A program made the position numbers and the translations under genes. The notes beneath the pieces are model-generated. The model was not told the origin of the DNA, did not search any database, and was given only the letters and a program-made list of their open reading frames with translations. Source: Marthasterias glacialis (Eukaryota > Echinodermata > Asteroidea > Forcipulatida > Asteriidae). From it: 64,000 bases of DNA. Every line of letters starts with the position of its first letter. Position 1 is the first letter of the stretch. Below, one piece after another: positions 13,601 to 24,307 of this stretch. Location of the stretch: positions 28,596,430 to 28,660,429 of the forward strand of contig OU452222.1 in assembly GCA_911728455.2 (NCBI GenBank). Direction: 5' to 3'.

Positions 13601-16222
13601 AATGGTGGGTTTGTTGTTATTTTCGCCAAGTGCAAATTAAAGAACGTATTTACAACAACTTTTGGAGTCTCTGTAAGCAATACACGCGTTGAAATGCTTT
13701 ATTTTATTTTATTTTTCAACAAATTTTATGGTAGTTTTGTAAATAGAATTAGGCCATTTCGTAATCCGGTCACAATTTAACTGTTGGCTGCGAATATTAA
13801 TAAATCATTTCAAATCCAATCCAACAAAGTAATTTGCATATCTTTGAGGAACATAACTAGTTCTGTGTTATTTTATTTTAATCTTCGTAGACATTTGCTG
13901 AACGTGTTCTGGGACCATGGTCTGTGGTCATCTCACTAGCTGTCGCCATGTCTTGTATCGGATCGTTGAACGGTGCTTTGTTCTCGTTCGCAAGGTAACA
14001 TGTCCTGTTTAGCTCAGCACAAATTGGATTTATTTTTCTTGGCAATTTTAGCAGGGAACCATTCACAAACATTGTATGTCAAGTGCTTTTTTTTAGCAGG
14101 TAAAGTGTTTTTATGGTTAGCAAGTTTTATGGCCAAACAGTTTTAAAAAATGTATTCGCAAGTGTTGGCAGGGAACCAGTCCTGAGCAATGTACATAACA
14201 TGATAACGGCTGGTAGCCCGATTCTGCTGAGCAGGACTATTCAGCGCCAAGCAAACATGCTTAACAGTTTTGTAACTATGGCCATTTTATTTACGATGTT
14301 GTGTTTTTTTAGTGGTATGTCATCAAACGTAAATTCACCAAAATCAGGTTAGCTTTTCAAAATAATCGACAATGAATCACAAGGTATCAAATTCCTATTT
14401 TTTACATTTTAAAACGTGTACTTAAATTTGTTTAGGTTAAACTCTGTAATAATTAGCTTAAGATCTGGTTCTATTTCAGAATATTGATGGTGTCGTCAAG
14501 AGAGGGCGTAATGCCCCAAGTTCTTGGCATGATACACGTTGAGTACAAGTCACCGCTTCCAGCTGCAATTGTTTCGGTAATAAATAGTTTATTATATTAA
14601 TTTAATATGCAAGGCCTTCCCAAACATCAGTTTAAGTACCAGACTTTATAGGAGGACAAAGCCGTAGCCGTAGCCGTATTCAGGTAGATCCAACCGTAAC
14701 AGCTTGTTTTTATTATCTCGGCAAAGCGTCCTTACGGAAACATCACACCAACTTGTGAAAGCCAGTTGCAGCAGCTATACTAACAACTCCAGAAACACCA
14801 GAGCGAAACCCTTCTCTTAGCGATAAGTGTTTGTAGGTTCTTTTACCTGCGTTAATGGATCTTGATACAACACACGGGACCTACGGCTTTACATCCCATC
14901 CGAAGGATGAAGCAATAATTGTCAAGTGTCTTGCTTAAGGACACAAGCGTCATAGCTTGAGTTCGGTTTTCTTAACCGCCACTACACGGCATTAATTTAC
15001 CCTTTAATTCTCATTATGATCGCATCAACTACTTGAGATTCACTCGTTGTCTGTTTCTATTAATTAACATTTCTAGTTCCCCATTGTGATCGCTATGCTA
15101 ATGAGCCCAGATATCAACACGCTCATCAACTATTTGAGTTTCACTCGTTGGTTGTTCATCTCCATCGCAGTGGCGTCGATTCCTTACTTCAGATGGAAGT
15201 ACCCGGATATGCCACGGCCGTTTAAGGTAAATGCTTAGATCGAAGGTCATTGCAAAATCTGTGTGATGTCATGGGCTATAAATTAACCTCTTTCAGTGAT
15301 TGCTATTCCTGGAGTCCTGCTGTGTCCTGAACGGTGTCTCTGAAAATAACCAGTGGTTTAACAACTCTATACGTTTCGATCAGTTTGCTCTGGTTCTCTT
15401 CAGGAGAAAGATAAGATCACCACTGGTTCTTTTCATAAAGCTGTAGTCCCATTATGCAAACTTTCAAATCTTACTTTGAAATGTTAACAACAAAAACGTT
15501 TTTTTTGTTCAACAGGTCCCGCTCATCTTACCGATCATCTTCATTCTATGTGCGTTGTTCGTGGTAGTCGTGTCTATCTACTCATCACCAGTAGACGTCG
15601 GCATTGGGGCTGCTATTACAATCACCGGGGTACCAATTTACTACTTCTTTGTCTGGTGGGAGAATAAGCCCGTTTGGTTTACCAACGCAATGGGTAAGGA
15701 TTAACCTAAAGACATGTTAATGTAAAACTAATTTTAAAAACTTTGAAACTACTATATGCATACAAGTTTATAAAATGTAACATTATAATATTCTGGTGAT
15801 TGTTGAGCGCTTAAGTCCAGGTTTCATATGGGTGGGGGACCCAGCCAGACATCAAGGGAGTGGGGCACGTGCCCCCTGCCCCAACCCTCAGTTACGCCAC
15901 TGTTCTCTCCATTTACCTGGTGGCACAAAGTTAGATTTTGTAACTAAATAATGTAACTAATATTATGGCTATTCTTATGAGAAAAAAAATATGGCTTTCC
16001 TTCTCCTTTTCGTTTTACGAACATCTAAATTTTGCATACATTTTGTTTGGTATTTACAATGTTTCTTCTTCTGAGAGCAATTTTGTGAGATTTTTTTATC
16101 ATTCCTAGTTGGTATTTTGAAATAATCATAAACTGTTTCTTGTCGATTCCATTATAGATTCATTCACGTGTTTTCTACAGAGATTCTTGTACATAGCTCC
16201 AGGAGCGAAAAAGACGGATTGA
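7627..16222 (+). CDS. SLC7A11-like: Transporter B: xCT-like SLC7 light chain, 508 aa, 10 exons
   Basis: Exons: 7627-8161, 9089-9214, 11283-11385, 12489-12533, 13396-13519, 13891-13994, 14480-14576, 15077-15226, 15516-15693, 16158-16222 (1527 nt). All junctions are GT-AG and the phases close. An acidic 45-residue N-terminus precedes TM1 ([12 protein letters not shown] from residue 64). This is the most xCT-like of the four: R140, K203 and R402 match the three basic substrate-site residues of human xCT (R135, K198, R396). C163 matches the heavy-chain disulfide cysteine and C333 the TM8 cysteine (xCT C327). Expected role by family: sodium-independent exchange of cystine for glutamate at the plasma membrane, in complex with an SLC3 glycoprotein. 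It begins 0.9 kb after gene A. Exon 1 shares a 181-bp near-identical tract with gene D, and exons 2 and 5 are very close to those of gene A. Intron 2 carries a 179-bp segment repeated in gene C. Confidence 0.94.
9538..10145. repeat. Repeat cluster with (TG)n and 'acaataga..gtcc' units (intron 2 of gene B)
   Basis: Three TG microsatellites (about 9538-9554, 9738-9753, 10119-10143) surround repeated short phrases such as gggacaatag, gaggtcccc and aaaaccaatgg. The right part (9939-10117) is the segment duplicated in gene C. Confidence 0.6.
9939..10117 (+). repeat. 179-bp duplicated segment, copy 1 (intron 2 of gene B)
   Basis: It matches 29980-30158 (intron 7 of gene C) over 179 bp without gaps, with five mismatches by eye (97%). 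Both run from CATGTTTGACCATATGCTCC to the last CACGA. The host introns are otherwise unlike. Confidence 0.85.
10730..11065. repeat. AT-rich tandem repeat, unit like GGTTATTTATAAATA
   Basis: About twenty degenerate copies of a 15-18 bp unit (aatggttatttataaata). They include a 56-bp direct duplication (10733 and 10789 onward) that begins with ttgaaaaaaaaattaaataa. Lies in intron 2 of gene B. Confidence 0.8.
11492..11665 (+). mobile_element. tRNA-derived SINE-like fragment (intron 3 of gene B)
   Basis: A polymerase III B-box, GGTTCGAATCC at 11572-11582, is preceded by a tRNA-like region and followed by CCCACACGAGTAATATGCCTG and a cacaggactcgg stretch. The rest looks non-genic. No poly(A) tail or target duplication was found. 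Confidence 0.5.
14755..14990 (-). mobile_element. SINE copy 1, tRNA head decayed (intron 7 of gene B)
   Basis: Shares with 20945-21240 and 51490-51705 the body phrases AAACCCTTCTCTTAGCGATAAG, ACAACACACGGGACxTACGG, CCCATCCGAAGGAT and TTGCTTAAGGACACAAG. The tRNA-like head at the right end is worn (ttaaccgccactacacgg). Confidence 0.65.
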
Positions 16223-16491
16223 GACTCAGAAGATGAAGTTATTTTCTTTTCTGGTATTTTTTTTTTTTTTGCAAGCCAGGTCAGGAAGTTGGTCAGATTT
16301 GAAATTGCTGTGGATTTAAAGTGCCTTAGCTACCACCAGAGGCTGGTTCATTATGTTGGCTGCATGCACGCCCACCGAAAACACTAACTTTATGTATTAT
16401 GTTATACTAAAACTATTCATAACATAAATGACGAGCATTTGTTTAGCACTGCAAAATTCACCACAAAAGGTGCTCAAGGCACATTCGCACT

Positions 16492-16497
16492 AATAAA
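16492..16497 (+). terminator. Candidate poly(A) signal of transporter B
   Basis: AATAAA 270 bp after the stop of gene B; another lies at 17428. Which is used cannot be told from sequence. Confidence 0.3.
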
Positions 16498-17009
16498 ACC
16501 AAACACTTTAAAACAAGGCCAATAGAAATGTTAGTAATTGCTGATTGTTCTAATAATTGCCTCAGGACAAAATATGCACAAAATGAGCATCTCTTCTGTT
16601 TCGTTTGAGATATTGTTTCCCAGTTGTCGTTCTCAGTTCACGATGTGGAAGATTTAATATTCCTTATCCACTTCGACATTATTATACTTATAACATATTC
16701 CAATTGTTGTCAATTTAACAAAATATGTTTTTTCCAATCTTGTATTCAGGTAAAACACGTTTTGAATTGACCCAAGTAATTTCACTTTTACACGTTACAC
16801 CGGATTTTTTTTTATTAATTACAATTACGAGGATTTTACTGTAAGCATACATTCAGTATTTGGAATTTTACCTCATGTGTATTACTCTGTGTATATTAAG
16901 GTCAAGACTGTTCAAGTCCGGTGAGAGTGCGCAATTTTGTTTTCTCCACACGGTGACGAAAAATTGTGCCTGGGACCCGGTGTTGTAGTACTCGTACTTG
17001 GGTCCTGGG

Positions 17010-17135
17010 GTGGATTTCACAAAACTAGTCCTAACTTAGGACTTGTCCCAACTTAGGACTAGTCCTGTAAGTTAGGACTAGTTACTTGTCCTAACCAGAG
17101 ATAAGACTAGTCCTAGCGCTTTGTGAAATCCACAC
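17010..17135. mobile_element. Palindromic MITE built of CTAACTTAGGACTAGTCC units
   Basis: Ends are GTGGATTTCACAAA and TTTGTGAAATCCAC, a perfect 14-bp inverted pair. The inside is itself made of alternating cctaacttaggac/gtcctaagtt-like units with repeated ACTAGT, so the whole 126 bp can fold on itself. No ORF. Same end type as the element at 1203-1350. Confidence 0.75.
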
Positions 17136-17599
17136 CTGGTCCCATGATCGAGTACCTGTACTACGTTTTCTCTAATCACAGTATACAGTATTACAAATAT
17201 TTAGAGTACGACTATAATTATGACACTTTAAAAGAAGGCTACGAGTACCAAGCAGCAACAGCGCCACCAAGAGTCTGCCTCAGCGTAAAATGTATGTTTT
17301 CAATATTGTACAATATTTCACACACAAAAGTCCCTGTTAATAGGGAATATGATATTTAGTTTTTGGAAGACTGATTCCTATTGTTTTAGTTTTCGATACC
17401 GGAGAACGGAAACGCACACCATACAATAATAAACTTGTGAACATTTTATCAATTAGAAAAGTGACTCATGTTTTTTTGCTGCAATGGAAATCAGCAAAGG
17501 TGGTATTCGGGATCTATCAAATTCTTTTTAAACGTATTTCAGGTGGAGATATTTCTTTGGAGGATTGGTGCTGGTATGAATAATTGTATATCTCTAAAC

Positions 17600-17970
17600 T
17601 TAAAGGGACACATTGCCTTCGGATTGGGCGCTTTGGGGCTTTAAGCGTTTTTTATAAAATGAATGTGGTTGGAAAGATATTTTGAAAGTAGAATATAATG
17701 CTTCGCATAAACATCCCTTAAAATTGTCTGGTTTTTGTATAACACGGTCCGCCATTTTGTAGAACCAAATTTTTGACTTCACAAAATGGCGGAGCGTATG
17801 TTTCTATGTAGAATGTGGCTCCGCTGGTTGTTTTCAGGCAAATACATGTTGTTTTTTAAATCAATGTTTCGCTAATTACAACACACTGTAGGTTTTGTAC
17901 TGCATGGACAACTCATAAAAAGGGTAAGGAGCAAAATGTTTCGAGATTTTATGGCAATGAGTCCCTTTAA
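17600..17970. mobile_element. MITE flanked by TTAA, ends AAAGGGAC-CATTGCC
   Basis: The left end reads TTAAAGGGACACATTGCC and the right end GGCAATGAGTCCCTTTAA: inverted ends with one mismatch and TTAA at each outer edge. TTAA duplication is typical of piggyBac and Kolobok elements; which of them cannot be decided. 371 bp, non-coding. Internal text such as accaaatttttgact and ccgctggttg recurs at 22190-22398. Confidence 0.7.
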
Positions 17971-19056
17971 TAAGTCTGCCAATGAATCCTAATTTCTATG
18001 TTAGTCAGCTACGTGTTATTCTTTCATCTACGCGTTATGCAAGGTTAAACAAATAAAGAGCTTAGGGTTTGTAGAAATATTTTTATTTATAAAATTGTTT
18101 CAAATTTTAAATTACTATTTCGTTTATTTAATTATCACCAAACGAATTGGTCAGAATTTCAGAAAAAAATATGTATATCACACTGCTGTATGTAAACTAT
18201 GTAAGATTATTGTTTGTTATTGTTGTTGTTGTTGTTATTTTTGTTGTTGTTTTTCAAACCTTATTGTATTCGCACTGTACATATGTTATATTAAAGCATT
18301 ACAAGGGTGGGTTACAGTAGTATTATTGTTACTTCGTAAATGTTGACGTAAGTTTGTGCATCTGTAACGTATATCCTTTTATTAAAATTTGAACGAGAGA
18401 TATATAGTCAAGTGCAGTTACAACTGAATAAATGTAAATGTTGCTTTAAGAAAGGTGGTTTTAATTGCCCTCGGCCCAGTCCTTTATACACAGTGCGGTC
18501 ATGAACACTCCGGTCTTAAACTGCTGTTGAAGACCTCGTCACGACGTCACCACTCTTTCATTCCCTAATACTAAAAATGTATGCACTCTAATCTGTTGGT
18601 TCAGGGAAGAAGAAAAAAATGACGGTAATACATAAAGCTGCGTCAAGATTATATCATTTCCTGCATTTGTTTTTAATATAGAAATACATAATAATAACTA
18701 ATACAATTGATTTAATAGCCCATAGGCCTATGCATGTCCCAGTGCGCCTGACGAGAAATGATCGGCGCGCAAAGGACTCTGGGTGAAATCGAGTCCAAAC
18801 AGCATAAAATAACCAACATGGTGCGCTGATTTTGAAGCAATGCCGTACATAAAAACACGTAAAACCTAGCATAATTACATGTAAACAACAGCACGGCGTC
18901 CATCTTGACATCTTGATTTCTTTTTTAGCTGTACTCGGATTCCCAAGATGCATTGTGGTATATATTTAAAATGACGTTGAAAGCGAGAATTAAGGATAGG
19001 TATCGGGAGAAAATAATCGATCCCAATCTGCGATTATCTATGAAGATAGTCTTCAC

Positions 19057-19231
19057 TAGACCTTTATCAAGATGCGGCCATCTTGTTTTCTCCCATTCAA
19101 ATCAATGTAACCAAACCGGGGCTGAAAGGAGAAATAGCCTGGTTCCTTTTTGTACAATGAATATTAGCATTCATTACTGTTATTGGATACTAGAATCCTG
19201 GCCAAGATGGCGGCAGCACGATTAGAGTCTA
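19057..19231. mobile_element. MITE with TAGAC...CCATCTTG ends, copy 1
   Basis: The left end TAGACCTTTATCAAGATGCG and right end CGTGCTGCC-type mirror (reading GGCGGCAGCACGATTAGAG on this strand) form an imperfect inverted repeat of about 28 bp. The inside matches 49396-49573 (ctccattc, ggctgaaaggag, tagcctggttcc). Non-coding. Confidence 0.65.
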
Positions 19232-20159
19232 TTACTCCTGTTGTCAGCCGTGTGCAGACCGGTTAACAATAACTGAAGTAGGCCTACAGCATGGGTTAAT
19301 GTTGGGCCAACTTTGACATTTTCAATGAGTGGCTTTCAGAGTTTTAAGAAACCGGGTGCAAAGTCAAAGTCACACCGCCCGAACATCTTACGTCACACTT
19401 CGAGGCAGGTGAATAACACCAGACGCCGGGCTTCAGAACCAGGCAGTTTGCTGCAAGCTGTACCCTTAACCTCGCATGCCACAATACTGTGTTTGTGCAC
19501 ACCCATGCTACACGTACTCGTGTGCGTTATTATCACTTTCAGTCTGGTAGTTATGCGTCATAGCAGACTATGTCTATCCAATGACAGCACTGTTTTTGTA
19601 AGAACAGTGTCTTTTTATCCTGGCGGAAAGACAGGTGACCAGCCTAAAGTCACACACAGCGTGTGCAACAAGCCTACGGTAGCGAACGGTGTTGATAATT
19701 AAATAGCAAAATGTGGACTCAAAAGCTTTGGTATTCATGGAGATCGTAGTATAAAAGCCTTCATTGTTTTACTCAGGGAATTGTTATAGCCCTGTCTCTC
19801 GCGAATCTCTTTCATTACTGATAGAGAAATTTTAATTCCGGACGGGAAACAGTTGCGCACCCGTAAATATCTTTGGAGGGGACTACGAAGATAATTCTGC
19901 CGTCGTCTGTGGGGTGTCAAGAGGGCGGTACTCAAGTAAAATAAAAAATTAATCACCTAATGTTTTTTGAGCATGCATTTCAGGGTGTGCAAAAAATTCC
20001 CCAGACGCTCCTTTTTGTAAATTTTTCCCTCACTTTAAAAAAAACACAACTATAACAGCAGACAATGTGGAAAGTATTTGGGCCCACCGATCCGCCTCTC
20101 GAATGCCCCACTGTGTCACTGGGGGATACTAAAACCCACATTGGGCCACATCCCTTGGG

Positions 20160-20220
20160 TTTATCCCCCCCCCCCCCACCCCCACCCCACCACCACCACC
20201 ACCACCCCAACCCAACTCCG
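20160..20220. repeat. C-run and (CCA)n low-complexity tract
   Basis: A run of thirteen C is followed by ACC and CCA repeats. It creates Gly-rich and Trp-rich spurious reading frames on the opposite strand. Confidence 0.85.
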
Positions 20221-20944
20221 GGTTGACGCCAGTGTCCAGCAGACCTTTCAACAGTATACAGCGAAGCTCTTGCAAGTTAGAGTTGTGTTTGGTTTTGAAT
20301 AAACCGACCGGAGATGTGCTCCCAAAACCCAATGTCGTACAACGTCTCGTCATAATTACACCGAAGAGACACGTCCGTCATTTTCTAAGTGGGCTGCTGT
20401 TACGAGATAGTCGACTCAGTAAAACAAATCGTTACCTCTAGGTGCCGATTGTTGAAGCGTATACTGGGTCCCGTAAGCAGTTTTTGATTGAATGTAAACG
20501 TCCCCAGCGTCGGCAATCAGTATTGACCTTGTCCGTGACATCACCGATACATCAAAGCGCATACACCGATCATGTCAATACTTGCTTTAAAGGAAATGTA
20601 TGTTTAAAACAAATAAAAGTATGTAAAGGTTTCTTTAGTTGTGCTAAAGAATTCCCACTCTAGTCTCGTTGTTTGGGAAGCATTTACTTTACTCTGTTTT
20701 GCATAATGCTTTAATGTGTCTCATAATTCAAAAACTTCAAAAACCTGTTTTAAAAAATCATAATACGCACCTCGGGTACGTAATTGTTGGTAGATGCATG
20801 CGCTATGTAAGACGCCAGTATTATTATTATCATTATACAATATCCTGTGGATACGACTCCTAAATATAAGCTGGATGTTGTAGCTTAATTCACTCGTATA
20901 AGACAACATAATGTTGAATTCATTTTTAAGTAGAACATTATAAG

Positions 20945-21240
20945 GGTTTACAAGGCGCTGCTGTGCATTCAGCAGCCACTGCCAGAAACACCGGGGCAAA
21001 CCCCTTCTCTTAGTGATAAGTGTAAACGGGTTCCTTTTACGTGCATTACACAACACACGGGACATACGGCTTTACGGGACATACGGCTTTACGTCCCATC
21101 TGAAGGACTAGGCAATAATTATTATGGTTAAGTGGTTGCTTAAGGAGACAAGTGTCAAAACCAGGACTCGAACCCACAAACTGCTGACCCGAACACCGGA
21201 GCTTGAGTCCGATGCGCTTGACCGTTTGGCCACGACACGC
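20945..21240 (-). mobile_element. tRNA-derived SINE, best-preserved copy
   Basis: On the minus strand the element begins with a tRNA-like head. The A-box region is GTGGCCAAACGGT (21233-21221), followed by AAGCGCATCGGACTCAAG and B-box GGTTCGAGTCC (21174-21164), resembling a Leu/Ser-type tRNA with a long variable arm. The body runs to about 20945 and contains an internal 20-bp direct repeat (gggacatacggctttac twice). Related copies: 14755-14990 and 51490-51705. I call it a SINE rather than a tRNA gene because the body repeats with it. Confidence 0.75.
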
Positions 21241-21689
21241 ATCACTCAGAACAAGTCATTTACAAAAAACACTTTATTTTAATGCTTTTAAGGTTTAATA
21301 CAAAAAGAAATTATACATTGCACAAGAAAAAATATACAAGGACAAAGACAAAAGGTAGAGAGGGCAAGATTGAATACGAAATGGTTTTCTTCTGTTAACA
21401 TTGTGCTGTAATGGTCTCAAGCAAATTATTTTATTTTGTCCTATGCCGTCTTCCCATTAGTTTTAAGTTTTTATAGTTTTAAGATTGAAGTGATGAAAGT
21501 GTGTATAATTTTCATTGCAAAAGAGGGCACAGTGAAACAGCACTTAAAGCACGCAAGCAACATTGGTAATTGTGAAAGACTTTATGTGACCCAACATTGA
21601 CATGAAATAACAAACCTGTGAAAGTTCAAGCTCAATCGGTCATCGGCGTCATGAGAAATTAACGAATAACCCCCTGATATGTGTCGGGT

Positions 21690-21870
21690 TTTGATCTCGC
21701 GAGATCAAAACTTATTGTTTTACTCTTTTCTCAGAAAAAGAGAGAGAGAGAAAAGAAGAAGATCTAAAGTATTTCAAGCAAATTTCAAGGGCAGTTTTCG
21801 TCCATCTTTAAACCATGTAAGTTATGTACAAATCTTTGAACACATTATTTTCAAACTTACCAAGGTTGTG
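21690..21870. repeat. Dispersed repeat copy
   Basis: Second copy of the non-coding family at 7084-7260. It shares TATTTCAAGCAAATTTCAAG, GTTTTCGTCCATCTTT, ACCATGTAAG and AACTTACCAAGG, with a short (GA)n insertion. Confidence 0.5.
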
Positions 21871-22189
21871 CGTGCACTTTAATACGGTTCATCAAAGTGG
21901 TTGTATATGAGTCAGGCAAATCTGACCTTTTCGCTAAATTTGGTGCGTATTTTGAACTTTACACTTCGACTCATGCCATAAGTACTCCATCGTTGACGAA
22001 TGTTTCAAAGCAATGTGCATGTTTAAGTCTTATGATAAATTGTTTATAAACCAATCGGCTGGAATATGTTAAAACATTTTTTTGCACCCAGTGAGTCTGT
22101 TGCCTTTATTAATAATACTAGTACTAATATAGTTTTTTTTTCTCGGCTCAACAAAAACTCGTTCAGTTTTACACCCGGCTCGCTCACCA

Positions 22190-22398
22190 TTTCATTGAAC
22201 CAAATTTTTGACTCCACAAAACGGTGGAGTAGTGATTCCGCTGGTTGTATTCCCAGAGGCAATTGTGGGTTTTTTTTAAGCACTACTCACTAACTAAAAC
22301 ACACTGTACATGTTTTATTTCCTGAACATTAAAAAGGACAAGGAGCTGTTCCAAACAGCTACAATTTTAAAAGATTTGAAGGCAGTGCGTCCCTTTAA
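22190..22398. mobile_element. Right part of the TTAA MITE family, left end missing
   Basis: Matches the right half of 17600-17970 (AACCAAATTTTTGACTCCAC, CCGCTGGTTGTATT, AACACACTGTA, ending GGCAGTGCGTCCCTTTAA). The left terminal repeat is absent. Confidence 0.55.
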
Positions 22399-23485
22399 TA
22401 ATGGGTGGGGAATGGATAGGGGAATCACCAGTTATGTAAAACAAACCGAGACCCAGCGGAACGGCCCATTTCTTAAATCCCAATCCCCGCCCACTGCATA
22501 AGCTGAGAGTGAATCTTTGGCGGGTGATTGAGATCACATGCAAGCTGTCTGTTGCAAGTTTTATTTGATACTAGCTACATTCATAATGACATAGTAGTAA
22601 GGCTGATATATTGCGCTTTTCCAAAACTTACCAAAGTTTTTACACATGAGCAATTTACAAAATACAACATACGTCTTAAGATTACTCTTAAAAGTTACAA
22701 CTGAAGAAGAGTCCCGAATATTAATTGGAAGACTGTTTAGAAAATGTCCATACGGGGGTACTTTTTTCTTCTATACTTTGGACAATTTGCTGCGATTGTT
22801 TCGTTTATTTGCCAAAGGCATTGTTTGTTAAAACACGGGCATGGCTGGAAGAGCGTTCCAAGGTTCGAATGACTGATGATAAAAACTCGCCTTAACAGCG
22901 AGTATAATGGTATTTATTTGTCAAATTGGTTGTTTGACATTATGCCAGCGAAAGGCTGTAGTTTAACTGATCGAATTGAATCATAACGAATAAGCAAAAT
23001 AAAGGTCATCTAGGGTCAATTTAGTAAAGCTGTTTAGTACAACTACTTGTTTCGCACTGAAAACTATTGCTTAGCAAAAATTGTTACAAGTCAAAGAACT
23101 GTCTGATTTACATCACTTGTGACTTGTTACATGCTACTTCGTTAAGCCAGATCAAATAACGTAAAAATCCTTGAAATTTGTGATTAGAAAAGGAGACATC
23201 ATATAAACTCAGAAAAATCTTCAGGGCTTTGTAACTATTCATTCTGTACCTTGTAATGTTGGTTTTATCCATCAGGGTTTATATATATAAAAATATGTTG
23301 TATTTTCTTCCAACATTTCAAACTGAGATCATCGTAAATTTTGTCATCGTCATTTTAAAAACTCTGAAAATACCTTGTATAATCACAACCAAACAAAAAC
23401 GTATACTATAGGCGTATGAATGATTAACAAGTAAACGTCTACAGTAAGTGAGAAGGTCGGCTGCAAAGTTTTATGCTTGGGTGGT

Positions 23486-23995
23486 CCCTAAATGTAACCC
23501 GCACTTAAATGTAGCCCCAACCCCAACTAAATGTAGCCCTAAGACTTTTTCCTAACTGTAGCTGGGTCTACATTAACCTAAATGTAGCCCAACCATGGAC
23601 CTAACAGTAGCCCCGACCCAAATAAAGCCCCAACCCTTTACCTAAATGCAGCACACCCTAAATGCAGCCCTAGCCCAGCCTGTGCCTGAACAACCGTATC
23701 TAAATGTAGCCCGACCCTTTACCGAAATGTAGCCCGACCCTAAATGTAGCCCAACCTAGCCTGTACCTAAATGTAGCACCAACCCAGCCTGTACCTACAT
23801 GTAGCCCCATGTAGCCCTAGCCAAGCCTATACCTAATGGAGCCCCAACCCAGCCTGTACCTAAATGTAGCCCCGATCCAGCATGTACCTAAATGTAGCCC
23901 CAATCCAGCCTATACCTAAATGTAGCCCCATCCCTGTAACTAAATGTAGCCCAGATATATACATAGCCTCAGTAGTGTACCTAACTATAGCTTGG
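23486..23995 (+). repeat. Minisatellite, unit like CCTAAATGTAGCCCCAACC
   Basis: About 25 degenerate copies of (AC)CTAAATGTAGCCC(CA/GA)CCC cover some 510 bp. Units vary from about 12 to 30 bp, with insertions such as agcctgtac and cctaact. No frame is preserved, so it is not a coding repeat. It ends about 310 bp before the ATG of gene C. Confidence 0.85.
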
Positions 23996-24307
23996 ACCTA
24001 TCGTTGGGCTATATACAAACTACAATTGAATGATTATTTACTGAATGACGGGACGTTTTATAGAAATATAAAAATAATAGTCCAAGGTGTTGGTTTTGTT
24101 ATCTCGACTAGTTACAATTAAAAGACTGGAAACCTTATCTATGTTACAGCTACTCCCGGACTCACCTTTGTACTCAAATGTCAGTAATGGGTTGTTGGGG
24201 AAAATTTTGCCAGTCAGACATGAGATTTTGACGGCTGTTTTATTTTTTTTCTGGTGAAACTCAACGGGGGTTGTTTTTCTTTTAAGGTGGTAATTATAAC
24301 AGTCATC

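Larger units (their letters stand above)
16223..24307. other. Intergenic B-C, 8.1 kb of repeats with no supported gene
   Basis: Contents in order: a candidate poly(A) signal at 16492, MITEs at 17010-17135, 17600-17970 and 19057-19231, C/ACC homopolymer runs at 20165-20215, a tRNA-SINE at 20945-21240, a dispersed repeat at 21690-21870, a truncated MITE at 22190-22398 and a GTAGCCC minisatellite at 23486-23995. Small ORFs here (up to 129 codons at 19313-19702) have no recognisable domain, no matching splice partners and overlap repeats. Confidence 0.6.

Noticed and set aside
19313-19702. 129-codon open frame in the B-C gap
   Set aside because: No domain, signal peptide or splice partners; codon content looks random and the area is rich in repeats.
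20129-20353. Gly/Trp-rich minus-strand frames
   Set aside because: They are translations of a C-run and (CCA)n tract.
21155-21240. Functional tRNA gene
   Set aside because: The tRNA-like head is joined to a body that recurs at two other sites, so it is a SINE; the stem pairing could not be confirmed by eye.
24254-24307. Longer N-terminus for transporter C starting at 24254
   Set aside because: The codon at 24254 is GTG. The ATG at 24308 has good context and gives a protein of the same length as B.
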